DNA of 39,601 nt from Acidobacteriota bacterium (GTDB lineage Bacteria > Acidobacteriota > JAAYUB01): positions 1 through 39,601 of the forward strand of contig JAAYUB010000051.1 of NCBI GenBank assembly GCA_012517875.1, written 5' to 3'. The notes below the pieces were generated by a model, which ran no database searches, was not told the origin of the DNA, and was given only the letters and a program-made list of their open reading frames with translations. Shown here piece by piece: positions 7,353 to 15,357 of this stretch (positions are counted from its first letter, which is position 1; each line of letters opens with the position of its first letter). Both the position numbers and the translations under genes were made by a program.

Positions 7353-9382
7353 AGCGATTGCTCACGGTATTCGGCATCGTAGCGGGCGCCGCGCTGGCGG
7401 CCGACGCCGGCGGAAGCGGCGGACTCCGGGCCCAGGAGGCCCCGACGGCGCCGCCGCCCGCGGCGGCGGCCGACCGGCCGTCGGTGTCGGCGGATCCGGC
7501 CCAGGCCTATTTCTACTATTTGCTGGCCCGCAACGACCTGCTGGCCGAACGGTACACCGAGGCGGAACGGAATCTGAACGAGGCGCTACGCCACGATCCC
7601 ACCAGCCAGTTCCTGCAGGTGGAGCGGGCGCGCTTCATGCTGCAGGCGCAGAAATACCGGGACGCCCGGGAGGAACTCGAGCGCCTGGTCCGGGAGAACC
7701 CCGGTAATATCCATGCGCGCAAGCTGCTGGCCGGCATGTACCTGTCCATGCTGGGCGAAGGGCCGTCGGCGGACGAGAACGGCCAGACGCTCCTCCAGCA
7801 GACCATCGACCTGTACCGGGCCGTCCTGGAGACGACCCCCGACGACTCGGACAGCCTGTTCGCCCTGGGCCGGATCCTGTTCCGCCAACGCCGCCTGCCC
7901 GAGGCGGAGGAGATGCTCCGGCGCTACACCGAGTTGAATCCCTCGGCGGCCGAGGGCGCCTATTTTCTGACCCTGGTATACGCCGAGCAGGGGAAATACG
8001 ACGAGGCCCTCACCACACTCCGCGTGGTGGAGCAGCAGCGCCCTCCCTCTGTCCAGATCCGCATGCTGCGAGCGGACATCTTGGAGAAGATGGGCCGGCT
8101 GGATGACGCCGCGCAGATCCACCAGCAGGCCATCGAGCAGGCCCCCGACGATTCCCGGGCCTACCTCAACTACGCCCGCTTGTTGCTCAAGAGCGGGAAA
8201 CCAAAAGCGGCGCTGGCCGTGCTGAGCAAATCCCGCGAGAACGGCGTAATCAGCGGCGACGTGCTCATGTACTCCGGCCAGATCCATCGGGATCAACTGC
8301 AGTTCGACGAGGCGGTCCAGTGCTTCAAGGACGCCATCGCCCTCGAACCGGCGGTGCCCGACTACCGCTTCCAGCTCGGGTTGACCTACTCCCAAATGGG
8401 CGACGCCGCGGCAGCCATCCCCATGTTTCAAGCCCTCATCCGCGACACGCCGGTCGCCGGAGCCGACACGCCGCCGGAGATCGCCCGCAACCGCCGCCTG
8501 TTCATGCTGAACCTGGGCTACCTCTACCTGGAGCAGCGACTCCCGGAGAAGGCCCTGGAGGTGTTCACCCAGATCCGCCGCGAGTATCCGGATGATCGCG
8601 ATCCACTGGCTCACGTGCAGATCGCCGCGATCCTGCGCGCCCTGAAACGCTACGACGACTCGCTGGCCGCGGCACAGACCGGCCTCGGCGTCCTGCCCGA
8701 CAATCCTCGCCTCATCGCCGAGAAGGCACAGACCCTGGCCTCCGCCGGACGGATCGACGAAGGCGTGGCGCTGCTCCAGGATCGGCTGACCGCCGAGCGC
8801 GAGGACGACATTCCGCTGTACCTGGGCCTCGCCGCCATCCACGTCGAGGGGCAGCGTTGGGATGACGCCCTCCACGCGCTGGAGACCGCTCTGTTGCGGC
8901 ACGCGGGGGATGCCCAGTTACTGTTCCAGCACGCGGCGGTGCTGGAGCGCGCCGGCCGCTTCGGTCCGGCCGCCGACGCCTTCCGGCGCCTGCTCGCGGA
9001 GGATCCCGACAACGCCACCGCGCACAACTACCTGGGGTACATGCTCATCGACAACGACCTGGACGTGCAGGCCGGTATCGGATACGTGCAACTGGCCCTG
9101 AAGCGCGAGCCGAAAAACCCCGCCTACCTGGACAGTCTGGGCTGGGGCCACTACAAGCAGAAGGAGTACCGCAAGGCGCTGAACCTGTTGCTGCAGGCCG
9201 CCCGGGCGCTGCCCACCGACCCCACGCTCCAGGAGCATCTCGGCGACGTCTACCGGGCGCTCGGCCGCACCCACGACGCCCGCGATTGCTACGAGAAAGC
9301 TCTGTCCTTCTCGCCGGAGGCGGACGCGCTCCCCCGGCTCAAGGACAAGCTGAAGAAACTCAAACCCCGCCTGCAGAAGTGA
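7349..9382 (+). CDS. Exported TPR-repeat protein
   Basis: This 677-residue protein has a probable signal peptide (residues 1-29, ending GLRAQEA) and then almost continuous tetratricopeptide repeats from about residue 50 to 660. Typical repeat segments read A-x-x-x-Y-x-x-A-L-x-x-L and L-x-x-x-P-D-N-x-x-x-H-N-Y-L-G-Y-M. A Pro/Ala-rich linker follows the signal peptide. The C-terminus is Lys-rich. TPR arrays scaffold protein complexes; the partner is unknown. The ATG at 7349 overlaps the maf stop, with AAGGCGG eight bases upstream. The protein may act in the periplasm or be outer-membrane attached, but there is no clear lipobox Cys. Confidence 0.88.
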   Translation: MKRLLTVFGIVAGAALAADAGGSGGLRAQEAPTAPPPAAAADRPSVSADPAQAYFYYLLARNDLLAERYTEAERNLNEALRHDPTSQFLQVERARFMLQAQKYRDAREELERLVRENPGNIHARKLLAGMYLSMLGEGPSADENGQTLLQQTIDLYRAVLETTPDDSDSLFALGRILFRQRRLPEAEEMLRRYTELNPSAAEGAYFLTLVYAEQGKYDEALTTLRVVEQQRPPSVQIRMLRADILEKMGRLDDAAQIHQQAIEQAPDDSRAYLNYARLLLKSGKPKAALAVLSKSRENGVISGDVLMYSGQIHRDQLQFDEAVQCFKDAIALEPAVPDYRFQLGLTYSQMGDAAAAIPMFQALIRDTPVAGADTPPEIARNRRLFMLNLGYLYLEQRLPEKALEVFTQIRREYPDDRDPLAHVQIAAILRALKRYDDSLAAAQTGLGVLPDNPRLIAEKAQTLASAGRIDEGVALLQDRLTAEREDDIPLYLGLAAIHVEGQRWDDALHALETALLRHAGDAQLLFQHAAVLERAGRFGPAADAFRRLLAEDPDNATAHNYLGYMLIDNDLDVQAGIGYVQLALKREPKNPAYLDSLGWGHYKQKEYRKALNLLLQAARALPTDPTLQEHLGDVYRALGRTHDARDCYEKALSFSPEADALPRLKDKLKKLKPRLQK

Positions 9383-9434
9383 GTCCGCGGTTCGGCGCCG
9401 CCCGCCGCGGGCCGCAGCCGGGGGCCGGAGAGCC

Positions 9435-10085
9435 ATGATGCAGCGCGTCCGGATTCCCTCACCGGCCGGATCTCTTGAAGGCCTGCTGGAACTGCCGCCG
9501 GCCTACGTCGGCGCCGTCGGCGTGGTGCTGGCCCATCCCCATCCGCTGCACGGCGGGTCCATGCGCAACAAAGTGGTGGTCCGGGTGGCCCACGGGCTGC
9601 TCGAGGCAGGCGCGGCGGTGCTCCGCTTCAACTTCCGCGGCGTGGGGGAGAGCGCGGGCGTCCACGACCGCGGCGACGGCGAGCGCGACGACGTGCTGGC
9701 TGCGCTCCGGTTTCTCGACGATGCGGCCGCGCCGCGGGTGCGGATGCTGGCGGGCTTCTCCTTCGGCGCCTGGGTGTCGGCCCGGGTGGCGGTGAGCAGA
9801 CCTGACATTCCGTGGGTGCTGTCCGTGGGCACGCCGCTGGCAGCCTATGATTACCGCTTCATCGCCGACTGCCCCCAGGCCATTGTATTCATCCAGGGCA
9901 GCCTCGATTCCTTCGGCAGCGTCGCGGATGTCGCCCGGCTGTGTCCTCCCGACAATCCGGATCGCGCGCTGGTGGCCATTGCCGGTGCCGATCACCTGTT
10001 CACCGGCCGCCTGCGCCCCCTTCAGGAAGCCGTCCGACGGCATTATCAGCCGCTCTTCACCGCGATCGCGGGAACGCCGCCATGA
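9435..10085 (+). CDS. Alpha/beta hydrolase (COG2945-like)
   Basis: This is a 216-residue cytoplasmic hydrolase of the alpha/beta fold. The H-P-H-P-L-H-G-G-S-M-x-N-K-V-V oxyanion segment (residues 34-48), the nucleophile elbow G-F-S-F-G (Ser109), an acid at Asp158 and His187 in G-A-D-H give a full catalytic triad. The close relatives are small uncharacterised hydrolases of the COG2945 type, so the substrate is unknown. GGAGAG lies two bases before ATG 9435 and five before ATG 9438; the second Met may be the real start. The gene ends in an ATGA overlap with queG, which couples the two genes. Confidence 0.85.
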   Translation: MMQRVRIPSPAGSLEGLLELPPAYVGAVGVVLAHPHPLHGGSMRNKVVVRVAHGLLEAGAAVLRFNFRGVGESAGVHDRGDGERDDVLAALRFLDDAAAPRVRMLAGFSFGAWVSARVAVSRPDIPWVLSVGTPLAAYDYRFIADCPQAIVFIQGSLDSFGSVADVARLCPPDNPDRALVAIAGADHLFTGRLRPLQEAVRRHYQPLFTAIAGTPP

Positions 10086-11098
10086 CCGGAGCCGACGCAC
10101 ACTGGGCGCACGTCTGCACGGCAGCTGCCGCCGCGGGCGTCCCGCTGGTGGGCGCCGCCGCGCCCGACGCGCTGGACGAACCGCACCGGCACTGGCGGGA
10201 ATGGGTGACCGCCGGTCGTCATGCCGGCATGAGCTGGCTGGCCGCTGACGGCGATGTCCGGCGGGAACCGGCCCGCTGGTTCGATGGATGCCGCTCCATC
10301 GTGGTCGGCGGTTTCCCCTACGCCGGCGAACCGCTGCCGGGCCCCCTGCGGATCGCCCGCTTCGCCCGAGGCGAGGATTACCACCGCGTGGTCCGCCACC
10401 GACTGCAGACCCTCCTCAGCGAGCTGCAACGGGAGGATCCCGCCGTCCGTGGTCGCGTCGCGGTGGACACCGCGCCCCTCATGGAAAAGCCGCTGGCCGT
10501 TCGGGCCGGTCTTGGCTTCATCGGCCGGAACACCTGCCTGATTCACCCCGGGCACGGCTCCTACCTCTGCCTGGGCGTCCTGCTCCTGAACATTCCCCTG
10601 CCCACCAGCCCGTCGGCGGACGCCGGCGGCTGCGGGGATTGCCGCCGGTGCCTGGAGGCCTGCCCCACCGGCGCCCTGGCCGAGCCCGGCGTGCTGGACG
10701 CCCGGCGCTGCCTGGCGTACCTCACCATCGAGCACCGTGAGACGATCCCCCCCGAATTTCGCGGGCGGCTGGCCGGGAACCTATTCGGTTGCGACCGCTG
10801 CCAGGAGGCGTGCCCGTTCAACCACGGGCCGAGCCTGCCTCCCGTGCCGGAGCTTGCCGGCGCCGAAGATGCGACCGTCCCCACGCCAGCCGAACTGACC
10901 CGGATGAGCAGCCGGGAATTCCGGCGGCGCCTGGGCCGGACGGCACTGGCCCGGGCCGGTCGGCGCGGCCTGTTGCGCAACTGGGCGGCGCTGATCCCCG
11001 AGCTGCCATCCCCCCCGGATCCGGAAACCCTCGCCATCGCCCGGCAGCGTCATCCCTTGGTGGACCGGCAGATCACGGCATTCGAACGGACCCGGTGA
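10082..11098 (+). CDS. queG: Epoxyqueuosine reductase QueG
   Basis: This 338-residue enzyme carries out the last step of queuosine synthesis, reducing epoxyqueuosine in tRNA to queuosine with a cobalamin cofactor and two [4Fe-4S] clusters. The cluster ligands are visible: C184, C187, C190 and C194 in the first CxxCxxCxxxCP, then C210, C237, C240 and C244. The V-D-T-A-P-L-M-E-K-P segment (Asp129) is the conserved cobalamin/catalytic region, and G-L-G-F-I-G-R-N is a family signature. The ATG at 10082 overlaps the hydrolase stop. The C-terminal HEAT-like extension of some QueG proteins is shortened or absent here. No other queuosine genes are in the window. Confidence 0.94.
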   Translation: MTGADAHWAHVCTAAAAAGVPLVGAAAPDALDEPHRHWREWVTAGRHAGMSWLAADGDVRREPARWFDGCRSIVVGGFPYAGEPLPGPLRIARFARGEDYHRVVRHRLQTLLSELQREDPAVRGRVAVDTAPLMEKPLAVRAGLGFIGRNTCLIHPGHGSYLCLGVLLLNIPLPTSPSADAGGCGDCRRCLEACPTGALAEPGVLDARRCLAYLTIEHRETIPPEFRGRLAGNLFGCDRCQEACPFNHGPSLPPVPELAGAEDATVPTPAELTRMSSREFRRRLGRTALARAGRRGLLRNWAALIPELPSPPDPETLAIARQRHPLVDRQITAFERTR

Positions 11099-11143
11099 TC
11101 CCGGTCGCCCGCATTGCCGACCGGCGCGGTGCGGCCGGTCCCC

Positions 11144-11176
11144 AAAAAAGGAATGCTCCCGCTGGATCGCGGGAGC
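11144..11176 (-). terminator. Intrinsic terminator of the coiled-coil protein gene
   Basis: On the minus strand an 8-bp stem (GCTCCCGC with GCGGGAGC, 11155-11162 and 11169-11176, loop of six) is followed after five bases by six Ts (11144-11149). It lies 34 bases past the stop at 11210. Confidence 0.7.
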
Positions 11177-11209
11177 GGCGAGCAAGCAACGGACGACAGC
11201 GGCCGCAGC

Positions 11210-13411
11210 TCAGGCTTTCAGGCTGATGCGCAGCTTCTCCAGCTCTTCCCGGAGAAAGTCCCGCTGGGCGATGAGTTCGCCGGACACCTTCTCCCGGAAA
11301 TAATCTTCGGACCGCTTGATCTGGTTTTCCAGGATCTCGTAAAAATTCCGCTGGTTGGCGGCGGTGTTGAGGATTTCTTTGTTATACAGGATGATGTCGG
11401 ACACGATGACCCGCGCCAGGCGTTGGGCTTTGCGCTGGGCGGGATCGAGCTCCTCCACTTTTGCTTCGGCGGCGGGGGCGATGGTGCCCTCCTCGACCAC
11501 CTCATACACCGTGTCCCGTGACGTGAGCAGCACGGGCGGCGCCTCCGCAGCGGCGCGTTCCAACCGGCCCAGTTCCTCTTCGATGGCGGATTTTTCCTCC
11601 CGCGCCGCGGTTAGACGCTGCTTCGCCTCCAGCAGTTTCGTTTTCTCGGCCGCGGCGGCCTGGTCGCGCTTCTCGCGGGCGGCTTGCGCCTCCGCCATCT
11701 CGTTCCGCGTCTGCTCCAGTCTCTGCCGCAGGGCATCCTTCTGTTCCTGCACCTCACGGAGCTCGGCTTCCAGCTCCGTCACCCGGCGGGCTGCGGCTTT
11801 CTGCTCCTGGGCCGATTGTTCAGCCGCCTCCTCGGCCACGCGCAACTCCTCGACCGCCTGCTCCAGCTCCTGCAACAGGGTGTCCCGCTCCTGGCTGGAC
11901 GCGGCGAGCTGCTGCTCGATGGCCGCGGCGGCCTTGGCCGGCGACCGCTCAGCCGTCACCGCCTTGAGCTGGCGGTCCAGTTCCTCGCGCTGGGCGGCCA
12001 ACTCCGCTCGACGCGCCTTGAGCTGTCCGATCTCCTCCTGGACACTGGCGAGACCCTCCTGGATCATCCGCAGATTGTCGTCGCCTTCGGCGAGATGCGC
12101 CTGTTTGTCCGCCAGCTCCTGTCTGGCCATTTCGAGGAGCTGCTTTTCTTCGTCAAGTTTCTCCTCGAGATGGCCGCGCTCCTCCAGGAGCACGCGGAGC
12201 TCCTCTTCGAGTTCCTCGAGCCGCTGGGCATCGGAGACCGAGCTGTCCTCACGGGTCTTCCGCTCGTTTTCCAGCGCCCCCTGGGCCTTGCCCACCTCAT
12301 CGATCTCCGCGCGCAAGGCATCCAGGGCGCGGTGGACCGCTTCGATTTCACCCTCCAGCCGGGTGATCTGGGCCTGAGAATCCTTCCGGGATTTCTCGGA
12401 CATGGCGATGTCGTCGGCCAGGCGGCCCTTCTGGCGCAGGGCGGTCTTGAGCTGCTGGTCAAGGCCGTCGCGTTCCTGTTCGATGCTTTGAAGCGACGCC
12501 TGCAGGCTCTCGACGGTGGACTCTGTTTCCTCCTTCTCCTTGCGAACGCTCGCGAGGGCCTCCCGCAGCGCGGCTTTCTCCTCCTCGACATCCTGGATCT
12601 GGCTCTCCAGGCCCGATTTGGCCTCCATGGTGCTCTGGATCTTCTCTTCCATCAGCGAGATCTGGGCTTCGAGATTCTGCCGCGACGCGTTGACGGAGTC
12701 GATCTCGCGCTCCAGCATCTCCTTCTCGGCCTGCACCTTCCGGCGCAGCTCGACGGACTTATCCCGGGTCCGCTGGATCTCCTCGAACTGGTTCTCCAGG
12801 ACCGCGAGGCGCGTCTCCTTCTGCTTCTTCACGCCCTCCACCTGGATCAGGATCTGGCGGGTGCGGGCGATATAGCCACGGATCTCATCCGAAAGATCCA
12901 GCGATTTTTCACGGATCAGGCCCAGGAGCGTCTCGAGGTCGGCGGGATGTGAGGCGGACTCCACCAGGTTGATTTCCGACGCCAGCAACTCGTCGATCTC
13001 ATCGAGGGTCTTGCGCTTGTCCTTGCCGGCCAGCACGTCGAACGCCTGCCCCAGAATGCCCTGCGTCTGCCGCAGGTCGTCGAAGATCTGGCGGTCCTTC
13101 TCGCCGAATTCGGCGGTCAGCTTCTGGATGCGCTCGAAGTCATCGAGCACCTGTTGGCGCACGTTCATCATCTCGCGCCACACCGCCTGCACCTGCTGCC
13201 GTTCGTCGGCCAGCACCTGCGCTCGCTGTGACTGGGGCTGCGGCGCGGCCGCCGCCGGTTCCGGAAGCACCGGCGGTTCGCCGGCGGACGGTTCAGCCAG
13301 GATGATCTCCTGCGGCTTCTCCGGAGAGACGGCCGGGGCCGCTTCGGCCGCCTGGGTGATGGACAGCGGTTTTTCATCCGCCTTCTTCAAGAGCTTTTTG
13401 AAAAAACCCAT
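11210..13411 (-). CDS. Long coiled-coil protein with conserved C-terminal helical domain
   Basis: This 733-residue protein has no signal peptide and no membrane segment. It starts with a basic amphipathic N-terminus (MGFFKKLLKKADEK). A Pro/Ala-rich linker to about residue 70 follows, then an almost unbroken Glu/Gln/Lys/Arg-rich heptad coiled coil to about residue 650. The last 70 residues form a distinct helical piece beginning R-L-A-R-V-I-V-S-D-I and containing L-Y-N, a motif I associate with C-termini of assorted delta-proteobacterial and acidobacterial proteins of unknown function. The role may be structural or cytoskeleton-like, by inference only. The ATG at 13411 follows GGAAGGA; an upstream in-frame TTG at 13474 overlaps the promoter and is rejected. 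Confidence 0.82.
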   Translation of the reverse strand: MGFFKKLLKKADEKPLSITQAAEAAPAVSPEKPQEIILAEPSAGEPPVLPEPAAAAPQPQSQRAQVLADERQQVQAVWREMMNVRQQVLDDFERIQKLTAEFGEKDRQIFDDLRQTQGILGQAFDVLAGKDKRKTLDEIDELLASEINLVESASHPADLETLLGLIREKSLDLSDEIRGYIARTRQILIQVEGVKKQKETRLAVLENQFEEIQRTRDKSVELRRKVQAEKEMLEREIDSVNASRQNLEAQISLMEEKIQSTMEAKSGLESQIQDVEEEKAALREALASVRKEKEETESTVESLQASLQSIEQERDGLDQQLKTALRQKGRLADDIAMSEKSRKDSQAQITRLEGEIEAVHRALDALRAEIDEVGKAQGALENERKTREDSSVSDAQRLEELEEELRVLLEERGHLEEKLDEEKQLLEMARQELADKQAHLAEGDDNLRMIQEGLASVQEEIGQLKARRAELAAQREELDRQLKAVTAERSPAKAAAAIEQQLAASSQERDTLLQELEQAVEELRVAEEAAEQSAQEQKAAARRVTELEAELREVQEQKDALRQRLEQTRNEMAEAQAAREKRDQAAAAEKTKLLEAKQRLTAAREEKSAIEEELGRLERAAAEAPPVLLTSRDTVYEVVEEGTIAPAAEAKVEELDPAQRKAQRLARVIVSDIILYNKEILNTAANQRNFYEILENQIKRSEDYFREKVSGELIAQRDFLREELEKLRISLKA

Positions 13412-13445
13412 GGCGCGTCCTTCCAGAAAGTGTTCAGATGCCGCT

Positions 13446-13474
13446 AGAATAACGACAATGGCCGGTAAAGACAA
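13446..13474 (-). promoter_or_regulatory. Promoter of the coiled-coil protein gene
   Basis: On the minus strand TTGTCT (13469-13474), a 17-base spacer and TATTCT (13446-13451) give a start near 13439 and a leader of about 28 nt. Confidence 0.55.
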
Positions 13475-13484
13475 CAGAAAACTT

Positions 13485-13499
13485 GACGCTGCAAGCGTC
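13485..13499. promoter_or_regulatory. 15-bp palindrome GACGCT-N3-AGCGTC, possible operator
   Basis: This perfect 6-3-6 inverted repeat lies between the divergent promoters at 13446-13474 (minus) and 13513-13540 (plus), eleven bases behind the minus -35. Position and symmetry suit a regulator-binding site; no regulator is identified. Confidence 0.35.
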
Positions 13500-13512
13500 C
13501 CAACAAAAGGAC

Positions 13513-13540
13513 TTGATTTTTAATCAAAAGCCCTTATTAT
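13513..13540 (+). promoter_or_regulatory. Promoter of the candidate small RNA, with overlapping palindrome
   Basis: TTGATT (13513-13518), a 16-base spacer and TATTAT (13535-13540) predict a transcript start near 13546. The -35 is half of a perfect palindrome, TTGATT-TTT-AATCAA (13513-13527), which could be an operator. Confidence 0.5.
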
Positions 13541-13545
13541 AGATT

Positions 13546-13614
13546 CAGAGTCTTCCCCCTATACTTTGCAACACGCTCCGGATAGTTCCCCCCTTACCTA
13601 TCCGGAGTTTTTTT
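13546..13614 (+). ncRNA. Candidate small RNA with two C-rich loops (6C-like), ending in a terminator
   Basis: Hairpin 1 pairs CAGAGT (13546-13551) with ACTTTG (13563-13568), including one G-U pair, and its 11-base loop holds five Cs. After a 7-base linker, hairpin 2 pairs ten perfect bases (13576-13585 with 13598-13607); its 12-base loop holds six Cs and seven Ts follow (13608-13614). A promoter sits directly upstream. Both neighbouring genes are on the minus strand, so this plus-strand terminator serves no protein gene. The layout of two hairpins with C-run loops, the second a terminator, resembles the actinobacterial 6C RNA, whose C loops pair with G-rich ribosome sites. The resemblance is architectural; homology is not shown. 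The remaining stretch 13615-13813 shows nothing I can support. Confidence 0.5.
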
Positions 13615-13813
13615 CGACATCTTCGTCATTTCGAAAACCCGCCGGGCATGGTCGGATCGCGGGGGAGGAATCCAGTCGCGCCGGGGGGCTTGGGAAATTT
13701 CAGGCCGGGGCGCGACTGCACACATGCAAACACCACCACGTCGCGGCACCGGTCCGGCCTGACCGGCCCAGGACGGCGGCCGGTAGGCGCCGGTTGCAGG
13801 GCCGGTCGCCGGA

Positions 13814-15343
13814 TCAGGCCGATGGCGCCTTGGCCGGGGAGGAGATTGAAGCCGGACGGGGCTCGCGCCGGGCCATGATTTTCTGGTAGAGCTCCACATA
13901 CCGGCGGGCCGACCTTCGCCACGAAAAGTCCTGCCGCATGCCGTTCCGCATCAGGCGCGTCCAGATGCGCCGGTCGGGGTAGAGGTAAGTGGCCAGGTCA
14001 ATCTGCTCCAGCAGGGCCTGGCTGGAATAAGCGGAAAAGACGAAACCGGTCCCCCGCCCGGTATCCGGCTGGAACGACGTGACCGTATCGGCCAGACCGC
14101 CGGTGGCGCGGACGATGGGCACCGTACCGTAGCGCAGGCTGTACATCTGGTTCAGGCCGCACGGCTCGAATCGGGACGGCATCAGGAACAGGTCGCTGCC
14201 CGCCTCAATGAGATGCGCCAGCCGGTTGTCGAAGCCGATCCGAACGCCCAGGAATCCGGGATGGCGGCGCTGCGCGTCGAGCAGCTGCTCGTGGTAGCGC
14301 GGCAGGCCCGTTCCCAGAATGACCAGGTACAGACCCATCCCGGCAAGCTCGTCAAGCAGCGGCATCACCAGGTCCAGCCCCTTCTGGTCCACCAGGCGGC
14401 CCACCATGCCGATCACCGGGCGGTCCGGCTCCACCGCCGCGAAACCATAGGTCTCGAGCAGGACCTGCTTGTTCGCGCGCTTGCCGGCCAGGTCGTCCAG
14501 GCTGAAGCGGTGCGGGATGAGGCTGTCCGTCTCGGGATTCCACTCGTCGTAATCGACCCCGTTCAGGACGCCGTAGACGTCCGCGGCGCGCTGCCGCAAG
14601 ACGCCTTCCAGACCGCAGCCGTATTCCGACGACTCCTGGATCTCCTGGGCGTAGCGTACGCTCACCGTGTTGATCAGGTCGGCGAAGTGGATGCCGATCT
14701 TCAGGAAGTTCACCTGCCCGTAGTATTCGAACGGGCTGTAGGGAACGCTCATGCGCTCGGGGATCCCCAGCGCCGGCAGCACGGTGGCTGGATACAGGCC
14801 GGGATAGGCGATATTGTGGATGGTGAGCAGGGTGCCCGGCCGCCGGGACGTCAGCGGGTCGGCGTCGGCCTCCCGCAAAGCCAGCAGGGCCGGCAGGGTC
14901 GCGGTGTGGCTGTCGTGGCAGTGGATGATGTCCACATCCGGCTTGACCTGATCCAGGTATTCCAAGCAGGTCCGGACGAAGCCGATGAACCGGTACGCGC
15001 CGTCGACGTACTCCTCACCGGTGGCCGGGTCGGTGTAGATGCCGTCGCGCTGGAAGAAGTGGGGGTTGTCCACGAGGAAGACCGGGACATCCGCACCGGG
15101 CAGGCGGGTGCGCCACACCGTCACCGGATGCACGCCGCCGGGCCCCAGGTCGATCTTCGTCCCGAACACCTTGACCGGCGGCTCCGGCAGCTTGCTCCGG
15201 TCGATCTGGCCGTAAGCCGGCGTCATGACGGACACCCGGACGCCCTCGGCCACCAGCGCCCGCGGCAGCGCGCCCACCACGTCGGCCAGCCCGCCCACCT
15301 TCGACAGCGGCACGACTTCGGCTGATACCATCAGGACATCCAT
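13814..15343 (-). CDS. glgA: Glycogen synthase (GT5)
   Basis: This 509-residue enzyme transfers glucose from ADP- or UDP-glucose onto alpha-1,4-glucan. It has the two-domain GT-B fold. The N-terminal K-V-G-G-L-A-D-V motif contains Lys15, the nucleotide-sugar contact, at the same residue number as in E. coli GlgA. The C-terminal domain has the P-S-R-F-E-P-C-G-L-N-Q motif with the catalytic Glu pair, and the T-G-G-L-A-D-T-V loop. The ATG at 15343 gives the canonical N-terminus and has GGAGA about six bases upstream. It is the last gene of a four-gene minus-strand operon, 14 bases after the galT-like gene. The C-terminus is slightly longer than in E. coli (477 residues). Confidence 0.95.
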   Translation of the reverse strand: MDVLMVSAEVVPLSKVGGLADVVGALPRALVAEGVRVSVMTPAYGQIDRSKLPEPPVKVFGTKIDLGPGGVHPVTVWRTRLPGADVPVFLVDNPHFFQRDGIYTDPATGEEYVDGAYRFIGFVRTCLEYLDQVKPDVDIIHCHDSHTATLPALLALREADADPLTSRRPGTLLTIHNIAYPGLYPATVLPALGIPERMSVPYSPFEYYGQVNFLKIGIHFADLINTVSVRYAQEIQESSEYGCGLEGVLRQRAADVYGVLNGVDYDEWNPETDSLIPHRFSLDDLAGKRANKQVLLETYGFAAVEPDRPVIGMVGRLVDQKGLDLVMPLLDELAGMGLYLVILGTGLPRYHEQLLDAQRRHPGFLGVRIGFDNRLAHLIEAGSDLFLMPSRFEPCGLNQMYSLRYGTVPIVRATGGLADTVTSFQPDTGRGTGFVFSAYSSQALLEQIDLATYLYPDRRIWTRLMRNGMRQDFSWRRSARRYVELYQKIMARREPRPASISSPAKAPSA

Positions 15344-15357
15344 GGCGTCTCTCCTCG

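Noticed and set aside
11120-11139. A 6-bp hairpin after queG, considered as its terminator.
   Set aside because: It has no U-tract and an 8-base GC loop; the queG transcript end is not resolved.
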